DNA from: Sclerodactyla briareus
Lineage: Eukaryota; Echinodermata; Holothuroidea; Dendrochirotida; Sclerodactylidae
Length of the DNA: 64,000 bases
Reading direction: 5' to 3'
NCBI GenBank assembly: GCA_026419785.1
Contig: JAODTK010005665.1
Location: forward strand, 62,001-126,000
A program made the translations under genes and the position numbers. Each line of letters starts with the position of its first letter. Within the stretch, counting starts at the first letter, position 1. The notes beneath the pieces were generated by a model, which worked only from the letters and a program-made list of their open reading frames with translations, searched no databases and was not told the origin of the DNA. Below, piece after piece: positions 21,842-33,649 of the stretch.

Positions 21842-23328
21842 GTAAGTGTACATCCTGAGCAAATAGGTATACAAATATATAGAATTTGCTGTTTATATAG
21901 ACTGTTATAGGCAGTAAATCACCAACTACTACAAGAGGTCATGCGGGGGCGTGTATCAACGTATACGTAAACTATAGCCAGGGTAGTTTGGGCGTGTACA
22001 AACGAACGTCGAGATATTGGCCACGCGGGTTCTTTGGAATGGTGCCAACAAGGCTACTCGTTTTGCCGGTATTGTAGAGAATCGAATGTGCTCCTTGTAG
22101 GTCGCTTATTAAAAGGAATTGGTGATTCGCGAACCTTATGGGTGCAATTCTTGATTCTAGGTGTCCATCGACCGGGATCCGTGTTGTTTCTGATTGTAGG
22201 AGTGGGGTGTGTGGGATGTGATTCACAGAAGTAAACAAATGGTATTGATTCGTGAAACATCAGTTAAACAGACGTTCAAACATTCCATATTCCGGCAAGT
22301 CCTCCTGAACAGCCCCGCGCACACTGTAAATTTGCCAAATTCAGTGTATCAATTTCGTCTCTAAATTAAAGGGAGCCGCAAACAACGATGCGATGAAATT
22401 CCCAGGAAGCCTCTGGTCCGCCGACCTCCCACTCGGGTCCAGGCACTTGATTTGAGCCCCCACCCTGCTCCTGAAGTCGATCTGTATGAACCCTTTTTTT
22501 TTTTTTTTGTTGGGGTTTTTTTGTTTTTTTTTGTGTGGGGTGGGGGGGGGGGGGTTTTTTTGAATAACTCGTTAACACAAAGTATGTTTGGGACCCATAC
22601 GATATGATGAACGTGGCTCATTTGAATCCATTTTATAGTGGGTTCTTGGAGGAAATTTAATATGAGATTATATGAGAAATTGTATATAGTAGGCTAATAG
22701 GTAGCAACTGTATTGCTTGTTGCTACGTCAGGAAATACGGAGGAATAATCAGAAGAACTACAATGACAAACAGAGCATTGTCACTATACAGGAAATCTGA
22801 AGAAAAAAAAACAACCAACACAATACTTGCGGTGTTGTACCTACCTTCGAGGCATGGAAAACTGTAAGCTACAAGTATTGTACAGCGTATTCCTGGTGGT
22901 CAGTTCACGAACGTGCGTTCATTACTATGACGTATTGCAAACAATTTGCAAATTTTTAACGAATACGGAACATACATCATAGTCCAAATTATTCAAAATG
23001 TGTCGTTGCAAAAAAAATACTATGAATACTGAATAAATGGATATGATATGAAAAAATCAAGAATCTCAGATGCTGTAACTAGAAATTTCAGCTCTGTCGG
23101 GAATATGCCATAACTTGCGTGTAATAAATGTGACAAATGGATGGAATCAAGAAGAGTAGCACTTCTACAACTTAGTTCATGTCAGGTACTAGGGGAATAC
23201 AAGAGGGTTCAGGCAATGGGATAATCTTTATCATTATTTGCACCTCTGAAAACCATTAGGGTCACAGGATTAAATTGCGCATCGATCACATAATTATTGT
23301 TCACATTTTCAACTAAGGCAGATACCTA
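21842..23328 (+). other. Intron C-D, copy 2 (5' part)
   Basis: Mirrors about 35,560-37,213. Contains T and G homopolymers (22,493-22,560) but no gene. The block ATCAACGTATACGTAAACTATAGCC is shared with copies 3 and 4. Confidence 0.5.
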
Positions 23329-23500
23329 CACTCTTCAAAATGTTGGGTACAATTACCACCTGGGCAATTCGTTTTGTCCATGACTGGGTAAACATTCACC
23401 CAGCCTGGGTAAACTTCACACGTCAATGGGTAAGCTATCACCTTGAATGGCTATAACAAATTGCCCAGGTGGTATTTGTAACCAACTTTTTTTTAGAGAT
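23329..23500 (+). mobile_element. MITE with terminal inverted repeats, in intron C-D of copy 2
   Basis: The left end CACTCTTCAAAATGTTGGGT is mirrored by the right end ACCAACTTTTTTTTAGAGAT. TA flanks both sides. The interior repeats TGGGTAAAC and CCCAGG-type words. The same element lies at 35,397-35,550 in copy 3, and copy 1 has an apparent empty TA site near 5,790. TA duplication suggests a Tc1/mariner-type source, but no transposase is present. Confidence 0.75.
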
Positions 23501-23842
23501 TAGAATTTATATCCTCTAGCATCCCCCCTACTTTGAATGAAAGACAAAATAAATTTATCGCCTGTGAACATGATATAGCAGCATGTGCGTTTGCAACATG
23601 TTCCAATAGAGAAAATGCACATCTTCAATTCGTAACAGCACTCTAAAAATGTGTTCAAACTTTCGCATACTAACACTATTTACACTGCTAGACGGCACTG
23701 TAGCACTGTTTTTGAAGATATACGAGCTACTGCGCGAAAATGGCAATCAGAGTATGGTGTTCGCACATGTTTGTAGCAGAACTTCAATAGACGATAAGAT
23801 TAGTAACTTTTCATAATGCGTATAGCATCTCTGTTCTTCACA

Positions 23843-24111
23843 ATGGACTGTGACGGATGGCTTATTAACATCTCGTAAACAAGGATCTGAGTTTTTTCTC
23901 CACCAAGGACGGACAACGACCGACTATGATCATTCATATGATTATTACAGCTTGATGAAACTCCGTGCGCAGTGGATCGTGGTGGCCTGGTGGTACATTG
24001 ACTTATTATTATTCAACCTGAACGGACGATACGTGATTCCTTTTATATGTATTGTCTACTTGGCTCTAATTATCTTAACCTTCCAGTGAGATTAAGCTCC
24101 GGCCAATCTAG
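23843..24111 (+). pseudogene. FReD gene copy 2, exon D, acceptor and frame damaged
   Basis: Homologous to 6,138-6,402. The expected acceptor CCACAG|ATG reads TTCACAATG, so the AG is lost. The KDRDND calcium-site segment is altered (CCAAGGACGGACAACGACCGAC). The Cys motif reads CAVDRGGLVV in one frame and WIVVAWWYIDL in another, so the first Cys is displaced. The end, AGATTAAGCTCCGGCCAATCTAG, still encodes IKLRPI-stop. The second FReD of this copy is unlikely to fold as normal. Confidence 0.75.
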
Positions 24112-24720
24112 CCTTTCATAATGACGAGGGCGACTGAACATTACTCTCATGACGTTGTGAGGCATAGGAGAACTCGTATTTTTTGCTGTAATCGTACCGT
24201 CATCGGTGAATGGAAGAATGGTCTTTTCTGTGGTAGCAATATGCCTTTATGTAAATGAAAACTATCAATCACTGGCACAGATATTGCCATTTTACTTTCC
24301 TCGTCATACCCCCTCCTTCGCCAGTAAACTAACCAAACAGCAGGTCAATTTAGACCTTTGGCGGCTGCTTGCAGTTGTCATATCAGTTTGGGTGTTAAGC
24401 CCAGCTACTAACTCCCGACGGGTTGGATTAGACACGCCATATGAAGTTTAGGAATGTTACTTTGAAGTTACTTTGCGTTGGGGTCACCGGATCGAAGACG
24501 AGGCCCGGACAATAATTCTTCGAATGAGATACATTGGACAAATTGTTGCATTTTACGTTGAGATGGCAGTGTGTCAATGAGTAGGACTCTAGTCACTTCC
24601 GGATACCAATAGACAGACAATACTCATAACCACCTCAATCATGACTATTGCTAATTGTTTTATCTCTGCTTATTGGTAGCCACCACCATTGGTGTGGTAT
24701 AACCCGATTCAATATCTCTA
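24112..24720 (+). other. 3' flank of FReD copy 2
   Basis: Shares blocks with the flanks of copies 1 and 3 (GGGTCACCGGATCGAAGACG, then AATTCTTCGAA; CACTTCCGGATA). Homology fades after about 24,720, where the unmirrored spacer begins. Confidence 0.5.
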
Positions 24721-25249
24721 ATCGATTACATTGTTTATTAGTCAACTGTATTAAAATAAATTGCATCCAATAGTGTTAACTGATAGACATAGTGTACAAT
24801 CGCCTTACGTCTTGAAATTATAATCTCCTTGACAATTGCATTAGCCATGGAGAGCCACAGGGACGAAGTCAACAAATCTCAATTTCGGGGAAAAGATTAC
24901 CTGTAGATCTTGATAAGACTGCAGTATACTACGAAATAGATATCTCTCATACCTCAACTGACGAGAGCCTAATATTTCTCATTAATCCGTGAAGGTTTGT
25001 GTAACATTGCAGAGTAGAGTGTCATATTCAAGGAATAGGACTGACCGAATGAATGATTGACGGCGGCGAGAACAGATGTCGCTATACTTCTGAACAAAAT
25101 CATAACACGCAAATACCGGGAGAATCTAATATGAACATGACACTGCGATCCTCTTCTGATCCTTGCTGGCGCTGTCTCAGCTAGTGATTGTATGTTGAGA
25201 TGATTTGAAGGAACATTCCGTGTGAGCGATACAACGATGAGGTTCCATG
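24721..25249. other. Start of central spacer; nothing recognised
   Basis: AT-rich unique-looking sequence with no family-like open frame and no repeat that I can name. Confidence 0.4.
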
Positions 25250-25690
25250 AATAAAGATACCCTTGCCAAGACGACAGGCATCGGCTTCCACGATTTATGT
25301 GTATTGGTTATTTTTAGCAGTGCGCCCTCTTTTTCACTCTCAAAACAGAGAATCACCAGGGTGAGTTAAATCAACCATGGCGGTATCGTCAGCCAACTGG
25401 AAATGTGAGCACCCTTGTTCTGATGACGTGGCATCCTACGTGAATATTGTGTGAAGAGAAATTCTGTTAGGACTGTTCCTTGGGGTACCTCGGTATTTGG
25501 GAAAATGATATCGGAGAGGCAAAAAATACCAAGTCAAATTGAGTTCTCTTACTCAGTTCAATATCCATTCAATGAAAGCATTGGGAACGCCCATATCCCT
25601 ACGTTCACTGACCTAAATATGTAGTTAATATACAATGCCAAGCAATACTATCATGCATGCCCTTCGTAGGAGGAGATGCATCTTGCTAAT
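25250..25690 (-). mobile_element. LINE reverse transcriptase fragment
   Basis: On the minus strand, read across frames: GVPNAFIEWI, then Y.GTP.N (a decayed G.PQGT), then a stretch ending QLADDTA, the catalytic A-D-D motif. Surrounding stops and indels show that it is dead. Its orientation is opposite to the fragment at 26,250. Confidence 0.45.
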
Positions 25691-26249
25691 TTTCAAACAA
25701 TGAATCATCATGTTATTCAACTCATATCTGACCTCTGTCATTCGTATGGAACGCCAAACGGGTTATTAGGCAAAGTTCGTCATGAAAATGGTTACATCAG
25801 GCGTATCCGGGGCAGATATTGGCATCTGATTGAGCTGCTCGGCCCTATTTGCCGCGATATATGGGACCTACGATTCCATAATCCCCTCCTCAATTACAAA
25901 AGTAGCGTGACAAGTGACGGCATGGGGCGTGGCATGTTGCGTCGGCGTCCACCACGTATCATGTTACGTGTAAAGGCAGGAGGTATGCGGTTCATAGTGA
26001 GTGGCGGGTTGAGGGAGTGTTGTGGACGTTTGAGAGGGGCAGGGTAGGGGATAGATTTTTAGATGAGAGGTGTACGGAAATTCCTTGGAGGGTGGTCGAT
26101 CCACAGCCCGACGTCTTGACGCGAACTTCCCATAACCCTCATGTGGAGGAGGAGGCGGGAAAAGAAGCGAGGAAGGCAATGTTATTAAGCTATGTATGCT
26201 GATTCGTGATCGCCAACTGTGTATAGAGGGTATAATGCCGATTAAACGC

Positions 26250-26720
26250 CTATAGTTAATAATGTTTTGCAGGACAGTTAGGGAAGTAGCAGGGTACACA
26301 GGTGAAGCCGTAGGCATGATTTTCACATGCTTGAGAGTAACCAAGCTCCTTTTTTCCAGCTCAATTACGCTTCCAGTCTTCCTATGCTCCTGTGATGCAT
26401 GGATGCTCACTGTTGGACTGAGGCGGGGACTGAATGTTTCATTGGCTACCCCACGTCGCCGTATTCCGTGGTTACCACTGCTAATTAAGTCCAGTTGTCC
26501 AACGACAGAGTACCAGGGGATGGTGAAGTCAGCTGCCTGATTCGTGATCGCCAACTGCGCTTCTTTGGGCATCTGGCGCGCCTCCCGGTGGAAGAACCCG
26601 TCCAACGTGTTCTGTCTCCACGGGACCATTGAGTTAGGGGCCGTCCGCCAGGGTGGCCATGTTCATGTTCGCTTGCTTAGAGGATGCTGCATTGGCGATT
26701 GAAAGCGACAGGTGAAAGCT
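26250..26720 (+). mobile_element. LINE C-terminal fragment
   Basis: Plus-strand reading gives DAWMLTVGLRRGLNV (about 26,395) and, at about 26,528, SCLIRDRQLRFFGHLARLPV followed by EEPVQRVLSPRDH and a stop. This is the classic C-terminal segment of many non-LTR retrotransposons. The 221-codon minus-strand open frame over this region is antisense and not a gene. Confidence 0.65.
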
Positions 26721-27558
26721 GCTGAGTGCCTTCCAGGTATGCGCTCCCATGAGTGAATGGAGCATCGTGCAGAGGAAATTTATGTATGGAATGAAAGTCA
26801 GTGATTTTCAGAAAACGAGTGAATCAAGTGCCCCTAGTGGCGCGTAGTGTCTCCGGCTGGCTCTTATAAAAAAAAAAACACAGGCTTCGAATTGCTTTGG
26901 AATTGCTCTCGACATTCAAATATTCTGCCGACGAAGCTATTTCACCCCCTGGAGTAGTCGTGTTCAAGACGCCGTGACAGTGACTTTTGCTCTTCTCACA
27001 TAATCTAGATCCCCTATACAGCTCTTGAACAGTACGGTTCTAGATATGTTTTCGCCACGGACGTCTTGTAGAACTGTTCGTGAAGGTGTCTAATGCATAT
27101 GCATTTGCTGTATGAACGAGCAATCAATCATGCATCAAGTACTGCCTAACGTTAGAAAAGGCTAAGTAAGTTAGTCGAAAATTATCGATCTTTTTAGGCC
27201 TACTTGCTCCGATAACCTAATCAACAACGAGAAAATTGTCATTAGTAACTAGCGGCGAAAATGAGTTCTCTTACCGTTCACAAACAGATTGGACTTCACA
27301 TTCTCGATCGTTTCTCACAACTCACTAGGTTGTATTATTTATGTTGCCTATTCTTGTCGAATGAGTATTCAAAATAGCAATAACAAATTGCAGACTTCTC
27401 CGACAGGAATGAATGTTTCGTTCCCATCTGTCAATATTACTAATTTCCATTCCAGATATTACATAAATATTTGGAGGGAAATAAAAAACTTCAGTATGTT
27501 AGTTTAATAAGGTTCCTCGTAGAAGTCGAATCAGCAACCCATGGGATGTAAACATGGA
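26721..27558. other. Spacer; nothing recognised
   Basis: No gene or named repeat seen. One A10 tract lies near 26,870. Confidence 0.4.
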
Positions 27559-27900
27559 GGCGGATTAGCTCAAGTCGGTAGAGCTCCGGACTTAAGATCA
27601 ATAGATTGCGAGTTCGAATCCCAGTGAAAGCCCGAGGATTTTTCCGCATTGCTGTTAGACAAGTCGATTCTCCTCGAATGCCTCCACGCTAACCCACCTG
27701 TAAAAGTGGGTACCTGCGAGGTAACGGAAGTAGGCGCCGCTGCGTTGGCTGCCAGGGGTGTAGTAGGTCGTGAGCGAACGTGCACCCTGGTGGTGCGGGC
27801 AAGGTCTTCATCAGGTTACCAATGACCCGGGGATTGAGTTGCTAGTCGTGTGAAGAGGCGCTGCCTTGATACAAGACTATAAACACGAATCTTAATCTTA
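27559..27900 (+). mobile_element. tRNA-derived SINE (copy 1 of 2)
   Basis: The head GGCGGATTAGCTCAAGTCGG has an A-box-like TAGCTCAAGTCGG, and the B-box-like GAGTTCGAATCC follows 43 bases after the A-box start. These are internal RNA polymerase III promoter elements. The anticodon arm does not pair, so this is not a tRNA gene. A ~260-bp body follows (AAAGCCCGAGG, then GCTGCCAGGGGTGT, GTGGTGCGGGCAAGGTC), ending in CTATAAACACGAATCTTAATCTT. A second full copy lies at 63,318-63,676 on the minus strand, which defines both ends. Confidence 0.8.
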
Positions 27901-27998
27901 AACAATTACTGGAAACGTGGTGTGATTGGCTTGTGAAGATAGTGACGTCAATTGAACAGTTCTCCAAGACGAAGCTATTGCCATTCACAATCACCCTG

Positions 27999-28022
27999 AT
28001 ATATATATATATATATATATAC
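27999..28022 (+). repeat. (TA)n microsatellite
   Basis: About 12 TA units about 100 bp downstream of the SINE tail. Confidence 0.9.
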
Positions 28023-28700
28023 GATAGCTGGCACAACTGGTTGGTTTGTTGCAACGAAGTGAAGAAGTGCTAGCTTCGTCTTAACCCAAGACTACGCCTG
28101 AGGCGAAAGATGAAAACTTCACTTTTCCTGGATTGAACTCCCACCATTTTCTCTGTTAGGTTCGTGCGCCGGGACTCGTCCATAAAATGATCGTACGATA
28201 TTTTTATCGCATCGTATCGTATCGTATCGCCTAGGTGCATAGCGCTTTAGAAGTATTTTGTCGTTGGTGAAGGTTAGTGTTTCACCACAACTGACCTATT
28301 TTACTACAACTTTATTCACGAGGGGAAAATAGACAACTGTAGACAATTTTCTCAAATTGCTTCAGAGTATGAACTTCTGTAATGAGAATTCTTCTAAGGT
28401 TGTTAAGAATGAAAGGTTTGGCGAACAACTGTTAATGGAGATATTCATATAACGTTTGTTTATCCATGTGTTGTGTTTTGTTGCCTCTCTGGAGTGTTCT
28501 ATGTGACTCTATTCAGATTTCTCAAGACCGTTCGTAGCCACGATGGTCTGTGACTATGAAGTTTCTTGATCAATCATCAACTGGCCTCTTTGTTGTAACA
28601 ACTCACTACTCCACGGTACATCAAGTTCTCCGATAGCCTCGACGTTACAACGTATCACGATCTCAGTCGCAGGCACGTAAATAGCTGTGGTAGATGAACT
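28023..28700. other. Spacer; nothing recognised
   Basis: Includes a short ATCGTATCGTATCGTATCGC tandem at 28,207-28,230. No gene seen. Confidence 0.4.
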
Positions 28701-28975
28701 CCCAAGACGCCAATTTTACACTGGCTTCCAGTCCAACAAATTAATTCTCGCATGAAAACACTCCTCTGTATGACAGCGGAGCATTCTTAGTTGCAGCTGC
28801 AGAGGCAGCTTCCTCTTCACAACGCAGTTCTTCAAAATGACCTCACCTGAATATCGTGTGAAGTTAAACTTAGTCAATCAGTTATGACTGCCTTATGTAC
28901 TGTATATATTTGTCGGTTGTTCTAGCGCCTTGAGACTACTTCTATTTTGCGCTGTATACGTTCCTGTGCAATAGA
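28700..28975 (+). mobile_element. L2/CR1-like 3'-end remnant
   Basis: TTTTACACTGGCTTCCAGTC corresponds to the LINE word LHWLPV. Further on, GCGCCTTGAGACTACTTCTA, then TTTTGCGCTGTATACG, matches the usual L2-type end (CGCTT.GAG.....GCGCTATATAA). Decayed; seen only from these landmarks. Confidence 0.45.
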
Positions 28976-30811
28976 TTCTCTGAAATGTCAAAGTCACACT
29001 CAGCTTCTCGTCCTTTCCTCAAACTGCGATGAAAACACTGTTTATCGGATGTTCGGATAAACAGTAACGTTCCCTCGTAGAGTGAAGCAGTCTACACTCT
29101 AAAATGACTCAGAAATCGAAAATCGGATCAGATACTGTCAGAGAAGAACCGAATCAAGTATATGACTTTTCCTTCTATTCAAAACTAACCATTGTTTGTT
29201 CAAAAGCAGAATGTAGTACATTGTTTCTATCCTTCTCTGGTATATTGCTCACTCTTTCTAGTCGATTTAACCAGGAAAGTGCCATAGTGTCTGGAGACAT
29301 CACTGGGGAAGTTGATCAGAAATAGTGGACAAATTCTCCAGTTCAGTTACTCGATCTTTTCACCTGATATCCTGAACATTCTAACTAAGAAGAACTAATG
29401 ATTGGTCGATTTCACGAACGATTGATTGCTTGCGTAATATTATCGATACACCAACACCTTCCTGATACAGGGTGATCAGGTCAGCACAACCCTTCTAGTC
29501 GCATCTCGCTCTATTAAAAGAGGATCAGGCTTCATTACCGTACCTGAAATGGACGTATCAACTCTGCCATGAATAACTGAATTCCTAAACTGTTAACCCG
29601 ATAGGATTTTGATGAAAGTTGGACCTCATCTCGACCGAATAGTTTCGCATTGGGCACCTTTTTTCCTCTCCAATTGGTTCAGTTTGCCATATGAACCCAC
29701 TGAAACAACTATCTAGTCCAAATAACTGGACACTGGCTCGTTCGTACAGAAAAACTACCGCGGGAGTTTCATCATAGGGGATAGTATATGACCTTCATAG
29801 GAACGATTTTTGATGGATTTGTGAATATGCAAAATCGGTGTTGCGCCTGTTGATGGATCTGTGGATAAAGTACCGTGGTTAGGAATCAGTCAACCACCAC
29901 ATGCTACACCACCTACGGACTACAGGGAAGCAGCTGAAAGAATATGATCAGTTTTAGAGAGATAAAGATATATCTTCACTATACGAATATATATATTCTC
30001 GGTTCAGTTAGTAATGCTCACAGTTGTTGTCCCAGTTATTGTCTCTATAATGTTTTCCTACTCGGTAACTCACGCGGAGCACCATGCTCGACCACATGGC
30101 TGTCAATCTCTTGGTATGACTAGGAGATTTGGAAGAACCATTGGATCGATCCCACCATTAATGGGATGCTAAACAGCTCGCGGGGAACGTTCAAGTTCGA
30201 TAACCAATTCCAATAAACATATCTTGTTTTCAAATGATGACGTTGTTTGCCCCAACTTGACTTTCGGATGGACGTACTTTTCAGTAGTATATGATAGTAT
30301 TTATTTATCTAAACCTTCAAGGGATGAACTCAGTTAGCTTGAAAGCTAATCTTACCTGAGGACCTTTGACGAATAAATTACAATAAAACAGATAAACGAA
30401 GAACAATAAGACGTATACAGAAACTACATAAAAGTTCACTGTAATCCAGTGCATATTTTCTGTTAACCCCCTAAATGGTGCCTGATGAGACAAGGCAGGC
30501 AAATTCACTTGTCTGTATCACGATCAGCAACTCGGGCTGAATATTTTGGTACATTATAACCCACACGACAGCCGTTGTTCTCTCTGATGTGGATCCAGTT
30601 GTTCGGAGCGCAACATCTGGAGTGGGTAACGTGGGCAACTCCATCGAACTGTAAATAGTAAACATTTCATGCCGACTTGAGTAAGATTGCTAGAAACATA
30701 TAATATACAGTTTTGTGACTTTTCACGTTATTCCACCGGTGGATGTTTCTCGCCAACCGTTTTCTGTTCCTTGTCGAAGTCAGAGGAATCTATGGCAGTC
30801 GGACAGTGTGT
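28976..30811. other. Central spacer around the palindrome axis; nothing recognised
   Basis: No gene, no transposon end and no mirrored sequence seen. Open frames of 60-73 codons here have no recognisable features. The mirror axis falls at about 29.5-30.2 kb. Confidence 0.4.
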
Positions 30812-30860
30812 GCGTTTGTGTGTGTGTGTGTGTTTTCGTGTGCGTGTATGTGTGTGTAAC
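30812..30860 (+). repeat. (TG)n microsatellite
   Basis: GTGTGTGCG/GTGTGT tract directly before the AGGTCA-bearing repeat. Confidence 0.85.
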
Positions 30861-30880
30861 GTCTTGCCTTGTTAAATTGA

Positions 30881-31460
30881 ACTCGACCCCACTCGGATGA
30901 ATCAAGTCCATGATCCCTATTGTTTTGGGGTCAGGTCAAAGGTCATCCGAGATCAGGAAAATCTTGTTAACACAAGGAGTCCAGAATCCCTGGTCCGATC
31001 AGGTTGAAATTCGCTAATGCAGCTTTCTTACGAGGTTTGCAGGAACCCATGTGTTTTTTTATGTAAATCGGGGGTTAAATTTGGGGGGAAATTGGGAAAT
31101 GTGAAGAATTGACAATTTGGCCATTTGAGCTCGTTAACACGATTACTCGACCCCACTTAGAATGGATCAAGTTTCATACGTCATATATGGGTTCACCATA
31201 ATGAAGTACAGTCTTATTGTTTTGGGGTCAGGTCGGAGGTCATTTGAGGTCTACTAGTCCAGATTGCCTGGTCCGATCAGGTTGAAATTTGGTTATGCAG
31301 TTGTCTTATGATGAGTACAGGAACTGTTTTTGGTGTAAGTCGGGTCAGATTTGGGAGAAATTTATAAATTGTGATCGGTATGTGGGCTCATCTTAACGAG
31401 TACATGGTCCCTACTGGTTTGGGGGTCAGGTCAGCGGTCATCTAGCTTCAGGGAATGGTC
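30881..31460 (+). repeat. Tandem repeat (2 full + 1 partial ~250-bp units) carrying AGGTCA direct repeats
   Basis: Units start at 30,881 (ACTCGACCCCACT) and 31,145 (ACTCGACCCCACT); a third, partial unit begins at about 31,376. Each contains TTTGGGGTCAGGTC followed by a second half-site. Unit 1 has a perfect AGGTCA-A-AGGTCA (30,933-30,945). Unit 2 has AGGTCG-G-AGGTCA and unit 3 AGGTCA-G-CGGTCA. Units 1 and 2 also share GGTCCGATCAGGTTGAAATT. Direct repeats spaced by one base (DR1) are the binding format of RXR/HNF4/COUP-type nuclear receptors. Binding here is inference only. Confidence 0.7.
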
Positions 31461-32340
31461 AAAGTCTGATGCTATGCTATTCTTTGTTTGAAAGTATTTC
31501 CACAGGTATTAGCAGTCTGTAATCCACAATTTCCCTTTCAAACAAATTTTAAGTAAAAACATATGAAGGCATTCAGGGAATCACTAAACCTCTTGGCTTT
31601 CGGGTTCTAGTTGCGGCTGAGCAACTCTGCAATTCATCATGTCTCCGTCCAGGGGCGTCCTGCAAAAATAAATTTGTGGGGGGCCCATCAGCAGGTGATG
31701 AATATCTATGCCGAACGCCACCCCGGGTTGGCGCGCAACATACATAAAAAGGTTCGTCAGATAGCAGGAAAAGACACTTTTCACTTTCCGTGCCTTATCG
31801 AGTAAAGCAACACCCCTAAAATTTACACACACAAAAAAAACTTCAACGTTCTCATTCCGGGAAATGTTCTCTAGAATATTCATTTGATAGGCTTTTGACT
31901 TCCGACTTCTGAATTCACTTCTTTTACACCTCGTCAATTGTGCATCACAGAGATTTATCAGGGGTTCCCATATGGGTTTTGAAATATTGAAACCATTCAT
32001 TGCCGCACTCGAATTATTGAAGTAAAATGCTCCAGATGTTCATGTTTCATTCAAAATAATCAAAATAGTTAAATTTGAGATGGAGAAAAAGGAATGTCAC
32101 TTTAGTCAACATCATGTTGATACCATTATATCAAATGGAAGCGGAGCTCGGGCACCCATTGGTTGCCGCGAAGCGTAGCGAAAAATTATGGTCTTCTCAT
32201 CTGCCAGGTAGGCCCCAAGGTTCATTTTTCATGTGGTAATTGAAAATAAACTTTGCAAATCAAAATGAGTTTTTCAGGAAAAAAAAAAAAAAACCGCCGC
32301 TTGAACATAAGGTGGCTAAGATGCAGAATCTCGACTCGCA
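31461..32340. other. Spacer; only low-complexity and repeat-like scraps
   Basis: The block near 31,650 (GTCCAGGGGCGTCC, then GTGGGGGGCCCATCAGCAG) looks like a transposon fragment but cannot be named. An A14 tract lies at 32,280. The 138-codon minus-strand open frame here (31,584-32,000) has no recognisable domain. Confidence 0.35.
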
Positions 32341-32830
32341 TAAGCGTAATTTCAGTTTCTTCATGGAGATATTATTGTCCGTGAAGGTGTGTAATCCTTA
32401 TTTCTCGGAAAATAAGTTGTCAATTGATAAAGTTCAAAGGAGGGCTACAAGATTAATCTACTGTCTGCAAGATTTGCTGCATGAGGAGAGATTGAAGCGT
32501 CTTGGTCTGATTCCATTGGAGCTAAGACGAATTTGAGGTGATTCGAATCAGGTTTTCTAATATTGTCCATGGTTTCGATGACCTTTCGATATGCGAAAGT
32601 AGTTTTCCTCCCATGGAGTGATTAATGAGTGGAACAGCCTATTTGGGGTTGTTGTATGTTCTAAGAGTGGTAATGCCTGTCAGGGACGGTCTTGATTCGT
32701 TTTCCAGGAATTGTGGGCGCGTTCTTCATGTTATGTTTCTCTTCGTCTAGAGTTGTAGTGGTTTCAGGAACGTTCATGAAGATTATTCTTTCCTGACCCA
32801 TTATTACTAAACTAAACTAAACGAGAGGGC
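32340..32830 (+). mobile_element. LINE C-terminal fragment
   Basis: It reads VCNPYFSENKLSIDKVQRRA, then TRLIY, then HEERLKRLGLIPLELRR, the standard tail of CR1/Jockey-like reverse transcriptases (VW.PY....I..IEKVQRRATK.....L.YEERL..L.L..LE.RR). After a frame change it continues VINEWNSLFGVVV. Inactive remnant. Confidence 0.7.
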
Positions 32831-33649
32831 AATTCCCGGAGTTGCAGGATTCCTTTAGCAAATGTGGGACTTTCCAGTCGTTTTCTACCTGCTACTACCA
32901 AGACATGTCTGGGAACAGCCATTTTCCTAGAAAAAATCATATTCATAGAAGTCCAAAGCAATTTCAATATGAGTCTTGAGAATCTCTCTCAGCAAACAGC
33001 GTATGACAATTACCGAAGGCCAGTGTTGTTAGCAGTTAATTTATCTGTTATTTGTTATTTACGGCGCATGGAATTGGGGAATTGATACAGTGGATTTCAC
33101 ATGTAAAAGAGACGCTGGCTAGGCCAGTGATGCCCGCGATATATTTGCAGGCACGGTGAATAATTCACTATCTGACGTCACATTTTCTGTCCGTTTAGTG
33201 TACGTGTGCGTAAAAAGTTCCCCGAGGCTTTCCAAAAACGCACACGCTTGACGGACAAAACAAGGATTACATATGACGGACCTATGCATGCCTACCATAG
33301 GTTTATCACAGTGATTACTTTTTCACGCACATGGACAACGCGTGAGGCAGACGCATAACGGATCTATGGATGCATAGCTCAAGAGACACTCTTGCGAGTG
33401 AATCGCATTGCTGAAGTTGCAAGTTCTTAACCGCTACTCTGGTTACCACAGCAGCCGTTGTCATGGGAACCAGCAACAGTAAATACAGGTTAAATGGCAA
33501 ACTGACTACAATATCTAAACTAGTTTTGTTTGTCCCTGTGGATTCTAATGACTTAATATGCATCTTGTTAGTTGAGTTATGAGGAATATATGTTCGCAGC
33601 ATACTACAGTCCCATTCAAGATCTAATCCAATTAACGAGATTTGCTGTC
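32831..33649. other. Spacer; nothing recognised
   Basis: No family-like reading frame. It ends where homology to the FReD 3' flank of copy 1 begins. Confidence 0.4.

Noticed and set aside
23380-23470. Telomere-like GGGTAAA words
   Set aside because: They are internal words of a short MITE with inverted ends, not a tandem telomeric array.
25964-26629. Longest open frame in the window (221 codons, minus strand)
   Set aside because: It is antisense to a plus-strand LINE C-terminus (SCLIRDRQLRFFGHLARLPV) and has Pro-rich, low-complexity content with no domain.
27559-27635. tRNA gene
   Set aside because: A-box and B-box are present, but the anticodon and acceptor stems do not pair, and a second copy with the same 340-bp body shows that it is a SINE.
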